DNA of 64,000 bases from Bog-756 sp963753905 (GCA_963753905.1 CAVWDZ010000001.1:2542001-2606000), one strand, 5' to 3'; positions 52,863-62,518 are shown, numbered from the stretch's first letter. Notes: generated by a model not told the origin, from the letters alone. Numbers and translations are program-made.

Positions 52863-54068
52863 GTGACCGAAACCGTCGTAACCAGCGAAGCGATGCTGGA
52901 CCCCGCCGAGCTCCTCTTCAAGGCCGGCGTCGCCGACAGTCCTGCCGAGACCTACCGCGAGTTGCTCGAGCGTTGTCCCGTGGCGCGTTCGACGTCTCCG
53001 GACATGCCCTCCGTGTACCTGTTCGACTACGAGAGCGTCTCATGGGCCTTGCGTCATCCGGAGGTGTTCTCGTCCTCTGCCGAGGCGCTCTCGATCGGTC
53101 AGGAACAGCCATTGATCCCCGTCCAGGTCGACCCTCCGCTGCACACGAGCTACCGCAGGCTGCTCAACCGCTGGTTCATCCCCAAACGGATCGCAGAGCT
53201 CGAGCCCGACGTGCGGTCGGTCGTCAACGGCCTGCTCGACGGGTTGGTCGACGCGGGCAGTTGTGACTTCCACGAGCAATTCGCGACGCCGCTCCCGTCG
53301 ACCATCTTCCTGCGTCTGATGGGGTTGCCCCAGGACGATCTCGCCACCTTCCTCCAGTGGCGCGACGACACGGTCCGGCCTGCCGTCGAGCCAGGCGACT
53401 TCGAAGGCGCCGCGGCCATCCGCGCGTCCGCCGGAAAGGCCATCAGCGGCTACTTCCAGACGGCCATCGACCGCGCCCGCGAGGCGCCGGGAGAGGGCCT
53501 CCTCGGTGATCTGGTCCACGCGGATCTCGAAGGCCGTCCGCTCACCGGCGACGAGCTCCTCGGGATCTGCCACCTGATGCTCCTCGGTGGCCTCGACACG
53601 GTCACCGCCACGCTGGACTGCATGGTGGTGTATCTGGCAGGGCACCCGGATCGCCGGCGCCAGCTCGCGGAGGACCCGTCCCTCATCCCGGCGGCGATCG
53701 AGGAGCTCCTCCGGCACGAGACGCCGGTGATGCTGGTGCCACGAGTCGTCAAGCAGGGGATCACGATGTCCGGCGTCGAACTGCATCCCGGCGATCCGGT
53801 GATGCTCGTGATCGGAGCCGCCAACCGCGACGAGACCGTCTTCGAGGACCCCGATTCTGTCGACTACGGGCGGGACCTCAACCGCCACATGGCCTTCGGC
53901 AACGGCAATCACAAGTGCGTGGGCGCGCACCTGGCCCGGCTCGAGCTCCGTGTCGCACTCGAAGAGCTCCACCGGCGGATCCCCGACTACCGGATTCCCG
54001 ACGGCGCGGAGATCCACTTCTCCCCCGGCATCCGTCAACCCGACAGCCTCCCGCTCGTCTGGGGCTGA
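52863..54068 (+). CDS. Cytochrome P450
   Basis: A soluble bacterial P450 of 401 residues. The haem-ligand loop is FGNGNHKCVGAHLARLEL (Cys about residue 349). The I-helix reads LLGGLDTVTATLD, with the acid-Thr pair for oxygen activation, and the K-helix ExxR is EELLR. It needs ferredoxin-type redox partners, none of which is adjacent. GTG 52863 has AGGAGA 6 nt upstream. The substrate cannot be told. Confidence 0.93.
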   Translation: MTETVVTSEAMLDPAELLFKAGVADSPAETYRELLERCPVARSTSPDMPSVYLFDYESVSWALRHPEVFSSSAEALSIGQEQPLIPVQVDPPLHTSYRRLLNRWFIPKRIAELEPDVRSVVNGLLDGLVDAGSCDFHEQFATPLPSTIFLRLMGLPQDDLATFLQWRDDTVRPAVEPGDFEGAAAIRASAGKAISGYFQTAIDRAREAPGEGLLGDLVHADLEGRPLTGDELLGICHLMLLGGLDTVTATLDCMVVYLAGHPDRRRQLAEDPSLIPAAIEELLRHETPVMLVPRVVKQGITMSGVELHPGDPVMLVIGAANRDETVFEDPDSVDYGRDLNRHMAFGNGNHKCVGAHLARLELRVALEELHRRIPDYRIPDGAEIHFSPGIRQPDSLPLVWG

Positions 54069-54080
54069 GGTCGGGCACCT

Positions 54081-54956
54081 TCAGAACGGTTGCTGCGGTC
54101 GCCACTCGCCGCGCTCGGCCGCGCTTGCGAGCACCGGTCGCTGTCCACCCGGTCCTGGAGCGGGTCGGCGCCCCCGCCGCCACGCGGTCCAGCTCCGGCC
54201 GACGACGTAGGCGAACGCACTCAAGCTGCCAACGAAGAACCCGACCGGAAGATTGGAGAGGTAGGAGCTCGCAATGGCCGCCCAGACGGTGAGGAGGGCG
54301 ACGACGACGGACAGCCCCATCGCACCCAACGGCATCGCGGTGAAGGCGCGAGCGGCTGCAGGAGGACCGATGAGGAGACTGAAGATGAGCAGAGCGCCGA
54401 CCACCGGGACCGCCATGGTCGTGGTCAGTGCGAGGACGATCAGGAACAGCAGGTCCATGCGCCCGGCCCGGATGCCTCGGGCATCCGCCACCTCGGGCGC
54501 CACCGAGGACAGCAGGAGCGGGCGGTAGAGCACCAGGATTCCGAGCACGCACAGCGCGGCGATCGCCGCGGTCGGGACGATCTCGCTGCTCGACACGCCG
54601 AGCACCTCACCGAAGAGCAACGAGTAGATCTCCGGCGCGTACTCGCTGGTCCGCGAGAGGAACAGGTCGCCGAGCCCCAGCATGAGCACGATGGTCAATG
54701 CGGTGGCCACGTCGGTGCGTGCCCGGCGGCCCAGGCCCGCGATGGTGAACGCTCCGGCCAGCGAGAACACCCCGAGCCCAGCCAGTGTGCTCACCCCGAT
54801 GAGGCTCGCTCCGGCCGCGCCGGCGAATGCGCCGTTGGGCAGCGCGTGCGCGGCAAAGGCGGACCCGCGCAGGACCGTGAAGAACCCCACGATCCCGGCG
54901 ACCACCGCCACGATGGTGGCGGCCTCCCAGGCGTTGATCATGAAGCCGGCGAACAT
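54081..54956 (-). CDS. Metal ABC transporter permease (ABC-3 family), second copy
   Basis: A 291-residue membrane protein with about eight hydrophobic segments in the ZnuB/MntB pattern: FFTVLRGSAFAAHALPNGAF, GSLIG-type turns and RPLLLSSVAPEVADARGI. It is 12 bp from the convergent P450 end. It overlaps the other permease by 1 bp. The two permeases share the RPLLLSSV motif and are paralogues, so the channel is probably a heterodimer. The hydrophilic C-terminal 35 residues are not part of the fold. Confidence 0.85.
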   Translation of the reverse strand: MFAGFMINAWEAATIVAVVAGIVGFFTVLRGSAFAAHALPNGAFAGAAGASLIGVSTLAGLGVFSLAGAFTIAGLGRRARTDVATALTIVLMLGLGDLFLSRTSEYAPEIYSLLFGEVLGVSSSEIVPTAAIAALCVLGILVLYRPLLLSSVAPEVADARGIRAGRMDLLFLIVLALTTTMAVPVVGALLIFSLLIGPPAAARAFTAMPLGAMGLSVVVALLTVWAAIASSYLSNLPVGFFVGSLSAFAYVVGRSWTAWRRGRRPAPGPGGQRPVLASAAERGEWRPQQPF

Positions 54957-55864
54957 CAGTGGGCCGCCCCAGCCGCAGCCGCCGAGGGACCACCGCGTCC
55001 AGCTGCTCGACGACGGGTCGCCGACGACGCAAGCAGGTAGGCGGTGAAGATGACCGCTACCACGCAGAAGCTCACCGGCCAGCCCTGCCCCTGGGCGGAC
55101 CAGGCGGCCGTGTCGTAGGCCAGGAGGATCCCGAGCCAGGTCGCCGCCACTCCGATGATCGCGGCGACCGCAACGGCGGTGCCGGTCCGCCGGGTGAGCC
55201 GCAGGGCGGTCGCCGCCGGTCCGATCAGCAGGGCCGTGGAGAGGATCGCACCGATGGTGACCGCCGAGAGGGAGACGGCGATGGCCAGGGCGCCGAGATA
55301 GGCGACACCCACCAGGCGGACGGGGACGCCGTGCGCCGCGGCCAGCTCGTCGTTGACCGAGCTCAGCAGCAGTGGACGGTAGAGCACCGCCATCGTCGCC
55401 AGCGTCACGCCGCCGAGGACGGCGATCACCGGCACCGTCGAAGCCGACACGGTGAAGAGGGAGCCGAAGAGCACGGTGACCGTCGCCCCGGTGGTGGTCG
55501 AGGAGGTGGTGTCGAGGTAGAGGAACAGGGCGGCGAGACCGAGCGACGCACCGAGCACGATTCCGGTGGCCAGGTCGCGCCCCCGCGGACGGCGGATGCC
55601 GATCAGCTCCATCGTTCCCGCCGCGGCGAGGTTCATGGCCACGAACCCGTAGAGGACCGGCACGCCGGCGAGCAGGGCAGCCGAGCCGCCGGCCGTCCCG
55701 ATGTCAGCGAGCGAGTGGCCGGCGAAGGACTGGCCGCGGATGACGGTGAAGGTGCCGACCACCGCGGAGACCAGCGCAACGATCCCACCCACGACGAGCC
55801 CGATCTGCACCGGGGCACTCGAGAAGAACCCCGGCTCGATGACCGGGGACCAGCTCGCCAGCAC
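54956..55864 (-). CDS. Metal ABC transporter permease (ABC-3 family), first copy
   Basis: A 302-residue membrane protein with about eight segments, carrying GTFTVIRGQSFAGHSLADIG, RPLLLSSVNDELAAAHGVPV and SLSAVTIGAILSTALLIGPAA, typical of zinc/manganese permeases. The GTG start is 3 bp after the ATPase stop. It lies between the ATPase and the second permease in one operon. Confidence 0.87.
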   Translation of the reverse strand: MLASWSPVIEPGFFSSAPVQIGLVVGGIVALVSAVVGTFTVIRGQSFAGHSLADIGTAGGSAALLAGVPVLYGFVAMNLAAAGTMELIGIRRPRGRDLATGIVLGASLGLAALFLYLDTTSSTTTGATVTVLFGSLFTVSASTVPVIAVLGGVTLATMAVLYRPLLLSSVNDELAAAHGVPVRLVGVAYLGALAIAVSLSAVTIGAILSTALLIGPAATALRLTRRTGTAVAVAAIIGVAATWLGILLAYDTAAWSAQGQGWPVSFCVVAVIFTAYLLASSATRRRAAGRGGPSAAAAGAAH

Positions 55865-55867
55865 CGG

Positions 55868-56722
55868 CTATCCGAGCCCGGCCAACGGGTCCGGGCTGCC
55901 GGCAAGGACTGCATGGTCCCGTCCGGCCACGACCAGCACCCTGCCGTGGGTGTGGATGACGTCGACCGGTGCGCCGTAGAGCTCGCTGAGCGTCTCGGCA
56001 CGCACCACCTCGTCGGTCGGACCACTCGCAGCGTGTCCGCCGGCAAGGTAGACGATCCGGTCCATCACCGGAAGGAGCGGGTTCATGTCGTGGGCGGACA
56101 GCAGGACGGCGATCTGCTGGTCGGCGGCGAACCGGGCCAGGAGGTCGACCACCTCACGTGCGCTGCTGATGTCGAGGTTGGCCAGCGGCTCGTCGAGCAG
56201 GAGCAACCGCGGCCGGCTGATGAGCGCGTGGGCGATCATGATCCGCTGCTGCTCCCCCCCGGAGAGGTCCCCCACCCTCGAGCCGGCGAAGGCGGTGGCG
56301 TTCACCGCTTCGAGCATCTCGTCGACCCTCCTGGTGCGCTGCCGGTTGGGGAGCCCGACGCCGAAGCGCTGGCCGTCGATCCCGAGGGTGACCAGATCCC
56401 TCGCCCGCAGCGGCATGTCCGGTTCGAGGACGATCTTCTGCGGTACGTAGCCGATCTCCGAGTTACGCCCCGACCGACTGCCGCCGGCGAACCGGACCCG
56501 TCCGGCGCCGAGCGGGATGAGCCCGAGGATGGCCCGGAGCAGGGTGGTCTTGCCGGAGCCATTGGTGCCGATCAGCCCGGTGAAACTGCCCGACGCGACG
56601 GTGAAGCTGACCCGGTCGAGGACGGTCCGCTGCCCGAGGGCCACGCTGATCTCCTCCACGCTCAGCACGTCGTCGCCCTCGTCCGGGAGGACCCCACCGG
56701 GTCGGTGCATGGCGGTGCTCAC
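55868..56722 (-). CDS. Metal ABC transporter ATP-binding protein
   Basis: A 284-residue ATPase with Walker A GTNGSGKTT, signature LSGGEQQRIMIAHAL and Walker B LLLLDEP, followed by the H-loop SAHDMN. It belongs to the ZnuC/MntA type and powers the two permeases. GTG 56722 overlaps the stop of the binding-protein gene by 4 bp. A longer in-frame ATG at 56788 lies inside that gene. Confidence 0.92.
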   Translation of the reverse strand: MSTAMHRPGGVLPDEGDDVLSVEEISVALGQRTVLDRVSFTVASGSFTGLIGTNGSGKTTLLRAILGLIPLGAGRVRFAGGSRSGRNSEIGYVPQKIVLEPDMPLRARDLVTLGIDGQRFGVGLPNRQRTRRVDEMLEAVNATAFAGSRVGDLSGGEQQRIMIAHALISRPRLLLLDEPLANLDISSAREVVDLLARFAADQQIAVLLSAHDMNPLLPVMDRIVYLAGGHAASGPTDEVVRAETLSELYGAPVDVIHTHGRVLVVAGRDHAVLAGSPDPLAGLG

Positions 56723-57666
56723 AGATGCTCGGTCGACGTGCCGTGGACGACCGCGTTCTCGATGGCGTGGACCTCGGCGAGCATCCATGTCTGGTAGTCG
56801 TATCCCGGCGTCGGCATGGTCTCGTAGACGCCCACGACCGGGACGCCCGAGGACTGCGCGGTGTGGCGGATCGAGGTGGTGAGGGAGTCGACGACCTGCT
56901 GGTTGTAACAGAACACCTTCACCTCATGCTTGGTGAAGAACCCGCTCTCGAGGCTGATGTCCTGGGGGGAGGGGTCGGTGCCGTTCATGATGTCGGCCTG
57001 GAACCGGAAGGGGGTCAGGTTGTCGATGCCCATGGCAGCCAGCAGGTAGTCGGCCACCGGTTCGGTCGTCGCCGCCGCCGTCCCCGCGTACCGGGCCCGG
57101 AACGAGGCGATCGCATCGAGCCACGGGTTCAGCGAGGCGACGAAGGCCTTCTCGTTTGCCTCGAACGTGGCCGCATGCGCCGGATCGATCGCCGACAGGT
57201 CCGAGGTCAGCGCGGCGCCGACGGCCGGCATCGTCCGCGGGTCGTACCAGAGGTGCGGATTCGGCGTGTCGTCGGGCAGCCCGAGCAGGTGTTGGACGTC
57301 GATCACCTTGCGGCCTGCCCTGGGGGACGCAGACTCGACCCCGGTCATGTAGCTGTCGTAGCCGACCCCGTTCTGGATCACCACGTCGGCCGCAGCAACT
57401 TCGCCGGCCACGCTCGGGCTGACCTCGTAGGTGTGGGGGTCGGTGTTCGGATTGGACTCGACCGAGGAGACGGTCACGTATTTCCCACCGATCTGGGCGG
57501 CGACACTGCCGTACTCGTTCTCTGCGGCCACGACGGCGACCGTGCCTCCCGTCGACGGCGCGGCCGCCGGGGACGAGCCGCACGCCCCGGCCAACAGCCC
57601 GGCGCCCGCCAACAGCGCTCCCGCTCCGATGACCCGGTGGGCCTCCCGTCCGATCGATCGCGTCAA
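56719..57666 (-). CDS. Zinc/manganese-binding lipoprotein (ZnuA family)
   Basis: Cluster A-I binding protein of 315 residues anchored by a lipobox (LLAGAC, Cys about residue 27). Metal ligands typical of ZnuA are visible: His in NTDPHTYEVSPS, His in PHLWYDPRTM, and a late acidic residue near VVGVYETMPTPG. No His-rich loop is present, so the metal could be zinc or manganese; the divergent Zur-like gene favours zinc. TTG 57666 has GGAAGGGA upstream and gives a proper signal peptide; the longer ATG at 57774 does not. Confidence 0.88.
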   Translation of the reverse strand: MTRSIGREAHRVIGAGALLAGAGLLAGACGSSPAAAPSTGGTVAVVAAENEYGSVAAQIGGKYVTVSSVESNPNTDPHTYEVSPSVAGEVAAADVVIQNGVGYDSYMTGVESASPRAGRKVIDVQHLLGLPDDTPNPHLWYDPRTMPAVGAALTSDLSAIDPAHAATFEANEKAFVASLNPWLDAIASFRARYAGTAAATTEPVADYLLAAMGIDNLTPFRFQADIMNGTDPSPQDISLESGFFTKHEVKVFCYNQQVVDSLTTSIRHTAQSSGVPVVGVYETMPTPGYDYQTWMLAEVHAIENAVVHGTSTEHL

Positions 57667-57935
57667 CGTGCGTTCCCTTCCTGACCTGCGGCGGGCGGGC
57701 CGTGGCCGGCCCGGTCCGCTCTTATTCGTAGTGAATGCAGATAACATACAGGAAATGGGAACGGATGCCAACAAGCCGGTCGGTCACCGGATCGGCACTA
57801 TCGTGGCTGACGCCGTTCGACGCTCCCGAAGGATGACCACGTGACCCCTACCCGGGCCGAGCACCCTTGCCAGACCGACCACACCGATCGCCGGCGGGTG
57901 ACCCGTGCCCACCCCGGCACCGGGTCTACGTCCTC
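57667..57935. promoter_or_regulatory. Divergent control region of the zinc operon and zur
   Basis: This 269-bp gap contains an AT-rich stretch at about 57720-57765 (ATTCGTAGTGAATGCAGATAA, then CATACAGGAAATGG). That is unusual in this GC-rich DNA and is the natural place for a Zur operator and the binding-protein promoter. No perfect palindrome was found, so the operator itself is not assigned. Confidence 0.4.
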
Positions 57936-58376
57936 GTGACCTCGGTCCCGACCGACCGACCATCTCGGGCTCCCCAGGAGCGGTCGACCCGGCAGAAGCG
58001 CGCGCTCGCTGCCATCCTGGAGAGCTCCGACGGGTTCCGGTCCGCTCAGGACCTCTTCACCGAGTTACGGGCACGTGGGGAGAATGTCGGGCTCACCACG
58101 GTCTACAACCAGCTGCGCGCGCTGGCAGAGGCCGGCGACATCGACGCCCTCCGCGGTGAGGACGGCGAGACCAGGTACCGCCGCTGCGATACCGACCATC
58201 ACCACCATCACCTGATCTGCCGGGCGTGCGGGAGCGCGGTGGAGGTGGAGGGTCCGGAAGTCGAACGCTGGGCGACGCGCACCGCGTCCGAGCACGGGTT
58301 CGTCGAGGTGGTGCACACCGTCGAGGTGCACGGCACCTGCGCCGACTGTGCCCGCGCCCAGCAATCCGGACGCTGA
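57936..58376 (+). CDS. zur: Fur-family metal regulator, Zur-like
   Basis: A 146-residue repressor. An N-terminal winged helix (STRQKRALAAILESSDGFRSA, QDLF, VGLTTVYNQLRALAEAGD) is followed by the metal-binding domain with the HHHHH-L segment (CDTDHHHHHLICRACG) and two CxxC pairs (CRAC and CADC) that hold the structural zinc. Divergence from the zinc-type ABC operon points to Zur rather than Fur (inference). GTG 57936 is my start; the frame runs open to 57867 with a Pro-rich, unconserved extension. Confidence 0.85.
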   Translation: MTSVPTDRPSRAPQERSTRQKRALAAILESSDGFRSAQDLFTELRARGENVGLTTVYNQLRALAEAGDIDALRGEDGETRYRRCDTDHHHHHLICRACGSAVEVEGPEVERWATRTASEHGFVEVVHTVEVHGTCADCARAQQSGR

Positions 58377-58422
58377 TCCACCCCGCGGAACAACCGCCAC
58401 GGATCAGTCCGGGCTCAGATGC

Positions 58423-58647
58423 TCACCTTCCCCGTCGTGTCGACGAGCGTCGCTGGTTCGGGGTCGTTCCTTCGCCGTCGTCCGCGGCCACGGACCACCG
58501 CCCGCGCTTGTTGACGTAGTCGTACACGGTATTGACGAGCTGCTCGAGCTCGTCGGCAATGTGGGTGTCGCCGTTCTCGCGGTGGCGGGCTACCTCGGCC
58601 CGGGCGTACCGCAAGGATGATTCGTGCTCGTCGGTATCGGTGGTCAT
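58423..58647 (-). CDS. Small hypothetical protein
   Basis: A 74-residue charged protein, MTTDTDEHESSLRYARAEV followed by a helix with ENGDTHIADELEQLVNTVYDYV and a basic tail. GGAGG about 4 nt before ATG 58647 is a good ribosome site, which is the main support. No family is recognised. It converges with zur. Confidence 0.5.
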   Translation of the reverse strand: MTTDTDEHESSLRYARAEVARHRENGDTHIADELEQLVNTVYDYVNKRGRWSVAADDGEGTTPNQRRSSTRRGR

Positions 58648-58825
58648 GACTGCCTCCATATGGGAATGATGTGCTGGTTGGCACCCGCGGCTCGATGGTC
58701 GTGGGGCGTCGCTTGGGTATCGGCAGGTCCGCCGCCGAACTGAAGCCAATCGTCTGCTGGCGGGGGCACCCCATGGCGAGGGTCAGGGCCCGGTTCCCCC
58801 GAGGGGTCGCGATAGGGTCGCCGAC

Positions 58826-59230
58826 GTGGAGTCGGACACCGCGCGACGGCGGTTGGGCGAGGCCAGCGTCGGGCGGTTGGCCACAGTCACCTCCGATGGG
58901 CGTCCGCATGTCGTTCCGTGTTGTTTCGTGTTGCGTGGTGACGTGATCTACACCGCGGTGGACGGCAAGCCGAAGTCAGGACGCACGCTGCGCCGCATCG
59001 AGAACCTCGAGGAGAATTCCGCCTTCGCGCTGCTCGTCGACCACTACGACGACAACTGGTCGCACTTGTGGTGGGTGCGTGCCGACGGCAGCGGTCGTAT
59101 CGTCACCGATGATGGCGAAGGGAGCGAGGCCGTTCGCCTGCTCGCCGGCAAGTACCCCCAGTACCACGACGTCGCGATCCCCGGACCGGTGCTCGCTCTC
59201 GACATCGGGTCCTGGACGTCGTGGCCCTGA
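58826..59230 (+). CDS. PPOX class F420-dependent oxidoreductase (TIGR03668-like)
   Basis: A 134-residue split-barrel protein with VGRLATVTSDGRPHVVPCCFV, the KPKSGRTLRRIENLEENSAF segment and LLVDHYDDNWSHLWWVRADG, a pattern of the F420-dependent group found in actinobacteria. It would bind deazaflavin F420 or FMN and act on an unknown small molecule. TAGGGT lies 7 nt before GTG 58826, which sets the start. Confidence 0.85.
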   Translation: MESDTARRRLGEASVGRLATVTSDGRPHVVPCCFVLRGDVIYTAVDGKPKSGRTLRRIENLEENSAFALLVDHYDDNWSHLWWVRADGSGRIVTDDGEGSEAVRLLAGKYPQYHDVAIPGPVLALDIGSWTSWP

Positions 59231-59250
59231 GGATTCGAGCCCAGCTGGCG

Positions 59251-60171
59251 CTATCCGTCGGCGGCAGTGGCAGCCATGAAATCGACGACGATCCCTGCGA
59301 GCTCGGGCCCGCGGTCCTCCTGGATGAAATGACCCCCGCCGGCGACGAGCCGGTGCTCCTGGCCGGCCGCACCGGGGATCCGGGACTGGAGCGCCTTTTC
59401 GGCACCCCGGGTGATCGGGTCGCTGTCGCCGAACGCGGTGAGGAACGGTCGGTCGAAGGTCTCGAGAACTCGCCACGCGGCCCGGTTGGCTTCCGACGCC
59501 GGATCGTCCGGCGCGTTGGGTACGAGCATGGGGAACTGGCGCGCGCCCTGCAGATAGGACTCCTCGGGGAACGGAGCGTCGTAGGCTGCGACGACCTCCT
59601 GGCTCAGCGCGGTGGTGCAACCGCCATTCACGATGTCGCCAACCGCGAACGGGTCGGCTTCCTGGGAGAAGCGCTGCCACAGCGCGAAACTGTCTCCGAG
59701 CGGCCGGTCGCCGGTGGGCAGGAAGGTGTTCGCTGCGACGACCCGGGCGAACCGTTCGGGGTGCTCCCCGACCAGGCGCAGTCCGATCAACCCACCCCAG
59801 TCCTGGCAGACCAGTGTCACCGCTGACAGGTCGAGCACGTCGAAGAGCACGGCACGCATCCATTCGACGTGCCGCGCGTAGGTGTAGTCGGCCCGGGCTG
59901 CCGGCTTGTCCGAGCGCCCGAAGCCCACCAGATCCGGGGCGATGGTCCGATGACCGGAAGCGGCGAGGACCGGGATCATGTGACGGTAGAGATAGGACCA
60001 GCTCGGTTCCCCGTGCATGAGGACGACGGCCTCGCCGCCGGAAGGGCCCTCGTCGAGGTAGTGGACGCGGAGCGTTCCCCCTTCGGTGTCGCCGACGTCG
60101 GCGTAGTGGGGCGCGAACGGGTAGCCGCTCAGCCCCTCGAACCGCTCGTCGGCGGTGCGCAGTGTGTCCAT
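59251..60171 (-). CDS. Haloalkane dehalogenase / alpha-beta hydrolase
   Basis: An alpha/beta hydrolase of about 306 residues. The oxyanion segment HGEPSWSYLYR and the nucleophile elbow CQDWGG (Asp in place of Ser) are diagnostic of haloalkane dehalogenases, with the catalytic His in GGGHFIQEDRGPE. The enzyme hydrolyses carbon-halogen bonds in the cytoplasm, although its true substrate is unknown. I chose ATG 60171 because TAGTGT lies 7 nt before it; GTG 60180 is in frame. It converges with the PPOX gene. Confidence 0.9.
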   Translation of the reverse strand: MDTLRTADERFEGLSGYPFAPHYADVGDTEGGTLRVHYLDEGPSGGEAVVLMHGEPSWSYLYRHMIPVLAASGHRTIAPDLVGFGRSDKPAARADYTYARHVEWMRAVLFDVLDLSAVTLVCQDWGGLIGLRLVGEHPERFARVVAANTFLPTGDRPLGDSFALWQRFSQEADPFAVGDIVNGGCTTALSQEVVAAYDAPFPEESYLQGARQFPMLVPNAPDDPASEANRAAWRVLETFDRPFLTAFGDSDPITRGAEKALQSRIPGAAGQEHRLVAGGGHFIQEDRGPELAGIVVDFMAATAADG

Positions 60172-60285
60172 CCCTGCCACACTATGGGAGGAACACGTCG
60201 CCTCCGTCCCCAGGACTCACACCCGCATGGAAGCTGCCGACTGTCTCGCACCCACCCCCGCCTTGAGCGCGCACCTCTGCCGTCG

Positions 60286-61062
60286 ATGACCAACTACCCG
60301 GCGATGATCACCCCGGTCGGTCACGTCGAGCCGGTTCCGCGTCGCATCCGAGCTGTCGTGGCCGGAGAGACCGTCCTCGATACGGACCGGGCACTCTACG
60401 TCTGGGAGTGGGCCTACTACCCCCGGTACTACGTCCCCGCAGAGGACGTCCGTCGCGACCTGCTCATGAGCGAGGGCCAGACCCACCACACCCCGCGGGG
60501 TCAGGTCGAGGTGTTCGCGCTGGAGGTGGGCGACGTTCGCCGGCCGCTCGCCGCCACCTATCTGGCCGAATCCCCGGTCGCCGAGCTCAGCGGCACCTTT
60601 CGCTTCGAGTGGGCCGTCCTCGACGCCTGGTTCGAGGAGGACGAGCGGGTCTTCGTACACCCGAGGAATCCCTACGTGCGGGTCGACGCCCTGCGCTCCA
60701 CCCGCCCGGTCCGGGTCGAATACGACGGACTGGTGCTGGCCGAGTCCTCCTCTCCGGTTCTGGTGTTCGAGACGGGCCTGCCGACCCGGTACTACCTCAA
60801 CCGCACCGAAGTGAACTTCGACCACCTGGTCCCCTCGGACACGGTCACCGAGTGCCCGTACAAGGGATCGACCAGCGGCTACTGGTCGATCCTGGTCGGC
60901 GACACCGTCCACCCCGACCTGGCCTGGACGTACGACTTCCCGACCCGGCAGCTGTCGCCCATCGCCGGACTGATCTCGTTCTACAACGAGAAGGTCGACA
61001 TCGTCCTCGACGGCACCCGGCTCGAACGCCCGAAGACCCACTTCTTCGCATCGAGCGACTGA
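60286..61062 (+). CDS. DUF427-domain protein
   Basis: A 258-residue protein made of two DUF427 modules: one with VVAGETVLDTDRALYVWEW and PRYYVPAEDV, the other with VEYDGLVLAESSSPVLVFETG and YYLNRTEVNFDHLVPSDT...CPYKGSTSGYWS. DUF427 forms a small beta-tent fold of unknown function. ATG 60286 is chosen because the first module starts there; the frame is open further upstream without conservation. It ends 7 bp from the convergent amidase. Confidence 0.85.
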   Translation: MTNYPAMITPVGHVEPVPRRIRAVVAGETVLDTDRALYVWEWAYYPRYYVPAEDVRRDLLMSEGQTHHTPRGQVEVFALEVGDVRRPLAATYLAESPVAELSGTFRFEWAVLDAWFEEDERVFVHPRNPYVRVDALRSTRPVRVEYDGLVLAESSSPVLVFETGLPTRYYLNRTEVNFDHLVPSDTVTECPYKGSTSGYWSILVGDTVHPDLAWTYDFPTRQLSPIAGLISFYNEKVDIVLDGTRLERPKTHFFASSD

Positions 61063-61069
61063 AGGGAGG

Positions 61070-62518
61070 TCACGGGTCCCCGGCGAGCGGCGGGGGATCG
61101 AACCCGCCGGTCAGCTGCTCGAGGCGACCTGCAACCGCCAGGGCGGTGCGGTCGCCCAGGAACGGCCCGACGACCTGGATCCCGACGGGGAGCCCGCCGC
61201 TCGTGCGACCGACCGGGACCACGGTCGAGGGGAGGTAGGCCACGCCGATCAGTCCTGGCCAACGGATGAGGTCGTTGGCCGGTCGGGTACTGCCGTTGAC
61301 GGTCATCGTCCGGGTCAGGAGGTCCGCTTCGGAGAGGGGTTGTGCAGCCACCGGACCGACCGGGCAGAGCAGCGCGTCGTGCTGTGAGAACCAGGCCTCC
61401 CACTGACGGCGGAGCAATTCGCGCCGCTCATCGAGGAGGATCCAGTCACGGTGGCGCAGGACGGTGCCCCGGCCCATCTCGAGCAGCGGATTCTCGTGCT
61501 CCTGCTGGGGGATGGCTTCGACCTGCCGGGCCAGCTCCAACACGTCGTCCGGGAGCCCTGGCGAGATGGCCGAGGAGACCAGGGTATGGAAGAGGCTGAC
61601 GGATTCGTCGAACCCGACCGGGCGTGCGTCCGCATCGACCATGGCGCCGTCCTCCTCGAGCAGCTGGACAGCCGTTTCGAGAATGGTGAGCACCTCTGCG
61701 TCGACGGGGCACCCCGGGTCGTCCAACCACGCGCCGATCCTCGTCCCGGGACGCGCCACGGGGAGCTCGAGGCGCCACGCAGGTGCGCGGTGGGCGTCGG
61801 CCCCGGACAGGACACCGAGCAGCAGCTCGAGGTCGGCGATGCTGCGGGCCAACGGCCCGACCACATTGATGTCCGCTTCGGTCAGCCCTCCACCGACGTG
61901 GTCGAGATAGCCGCGCGAGGGCACGATGCCGAAGCTCGGCTTGTGTCCGCAGATCCCGGTGAAGTGGGCCGGCATGCGGATGGAGCCTCCGATGTCGGTG
62001 CCGAGCTCGAAAGCGGTGAAGCCGCACGCCACCGAGACCGCCGGTCCCCCCGAGGAACCGCCGGGCGACCGGGACGGATCCCACGGGTTGCGGGTCACAC
62101 CGAACAGTTCGTTGTGCGTCTGGCTGTCCCCCGACCACTTGGGCACATTGGTCTTCCCGAAGACGACCGCCCCGGCTTCTCTGACCCGTGCCACTGCCGG
62201 CGCGTCATCGGTCGGCACGTGGTCGCGGAGCTCCGTCGCTCCCCCGGTCGACCGCATCCTCGCCGTCTCGAGTGCGTCCTTCACCGTGATGGGGAGCCCG
62301 TGAAGGGGACCCAGCTCGTCCCCGTGCACCACGGCATCGTCGGCTGCCCGCGCTGCACGGCGCGCCCGATCGGCATCGATCGTGACCACCGCGTTGAGAT
62401 TCGGATCCAAGCGTTCGATCCTGGTCAGGTACACCTCGAGCAGCTCGCTACTGCTGAGCTCCTTGGAGCGGATGGCCCGCGCCAGCACGCCCGCCTCCTG
62501 CTGCCACACCTCGGTCAT
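61070..62518 (-). CDS. Amidase-signature family enzyme
   Basis: A 482-residue amidase. The Ser-cisSer-Lys triad is present: Lys in LPITVKDALETA, the cis-Ser in SRSPGGSSGGPAVSVACG and the nucleophile Ser in GTDIGGSIRMPAHFTG. It is a soluble hydrolase of unspecified amides. GatA is unlikely: no gatB/C neighbours are present and the C-terminus differs. GGAG precedes ATG 62518. Confidence 0.9.
   Translation of the reverse strand: MTEVWQQEAGVLARAIRSKELSSSELLEVYLTRIERLDPNLNAVVTIDADRARRAARAADDAVVHGDELGPLHGLPITVKDALETARMRSTGGATELRDHVPTDDAPAVARVREAGAVVFGKTNVPKWSGDSQTHNELFGVTRNPWDPSRSPGGSSGGPAVSVACGFTAFELGTDIGGSIRMPAHFTGICGHKPSFGIVPSRGYLDHVGGGLTEADINVVGPLARSIADLELLLGVLSGADAHRAPAWRLELPVARPGTRIGAWLDDPGCPVDAEVLTILETAVQLLEEDGAMVDADARPVGFDESVSLFHTLVSSAISPGLPDDVLELARQVEAIPQQEHENPLLEMGRGTVLRHRDWILLDERRELLRRQWEAWFSQHDALLCPVGPVAAQPLSEADLLTRTMTVNGSTRPANDLIRWPGLIGVAYLPSTVVPVGRTSGGLPVGIQVVGPFLGDRTALAVAGRLEQLTGGFDPPPLAGDP

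Noticed and set aside
61070..62518. Glutamyl-tRNA amidotransferase subunit GatA
   Set aside because: The triad fits any amidase-signature protein, no gatB or gatC is nearby and the C-terminal half differs, so a general amidase is the safer call.
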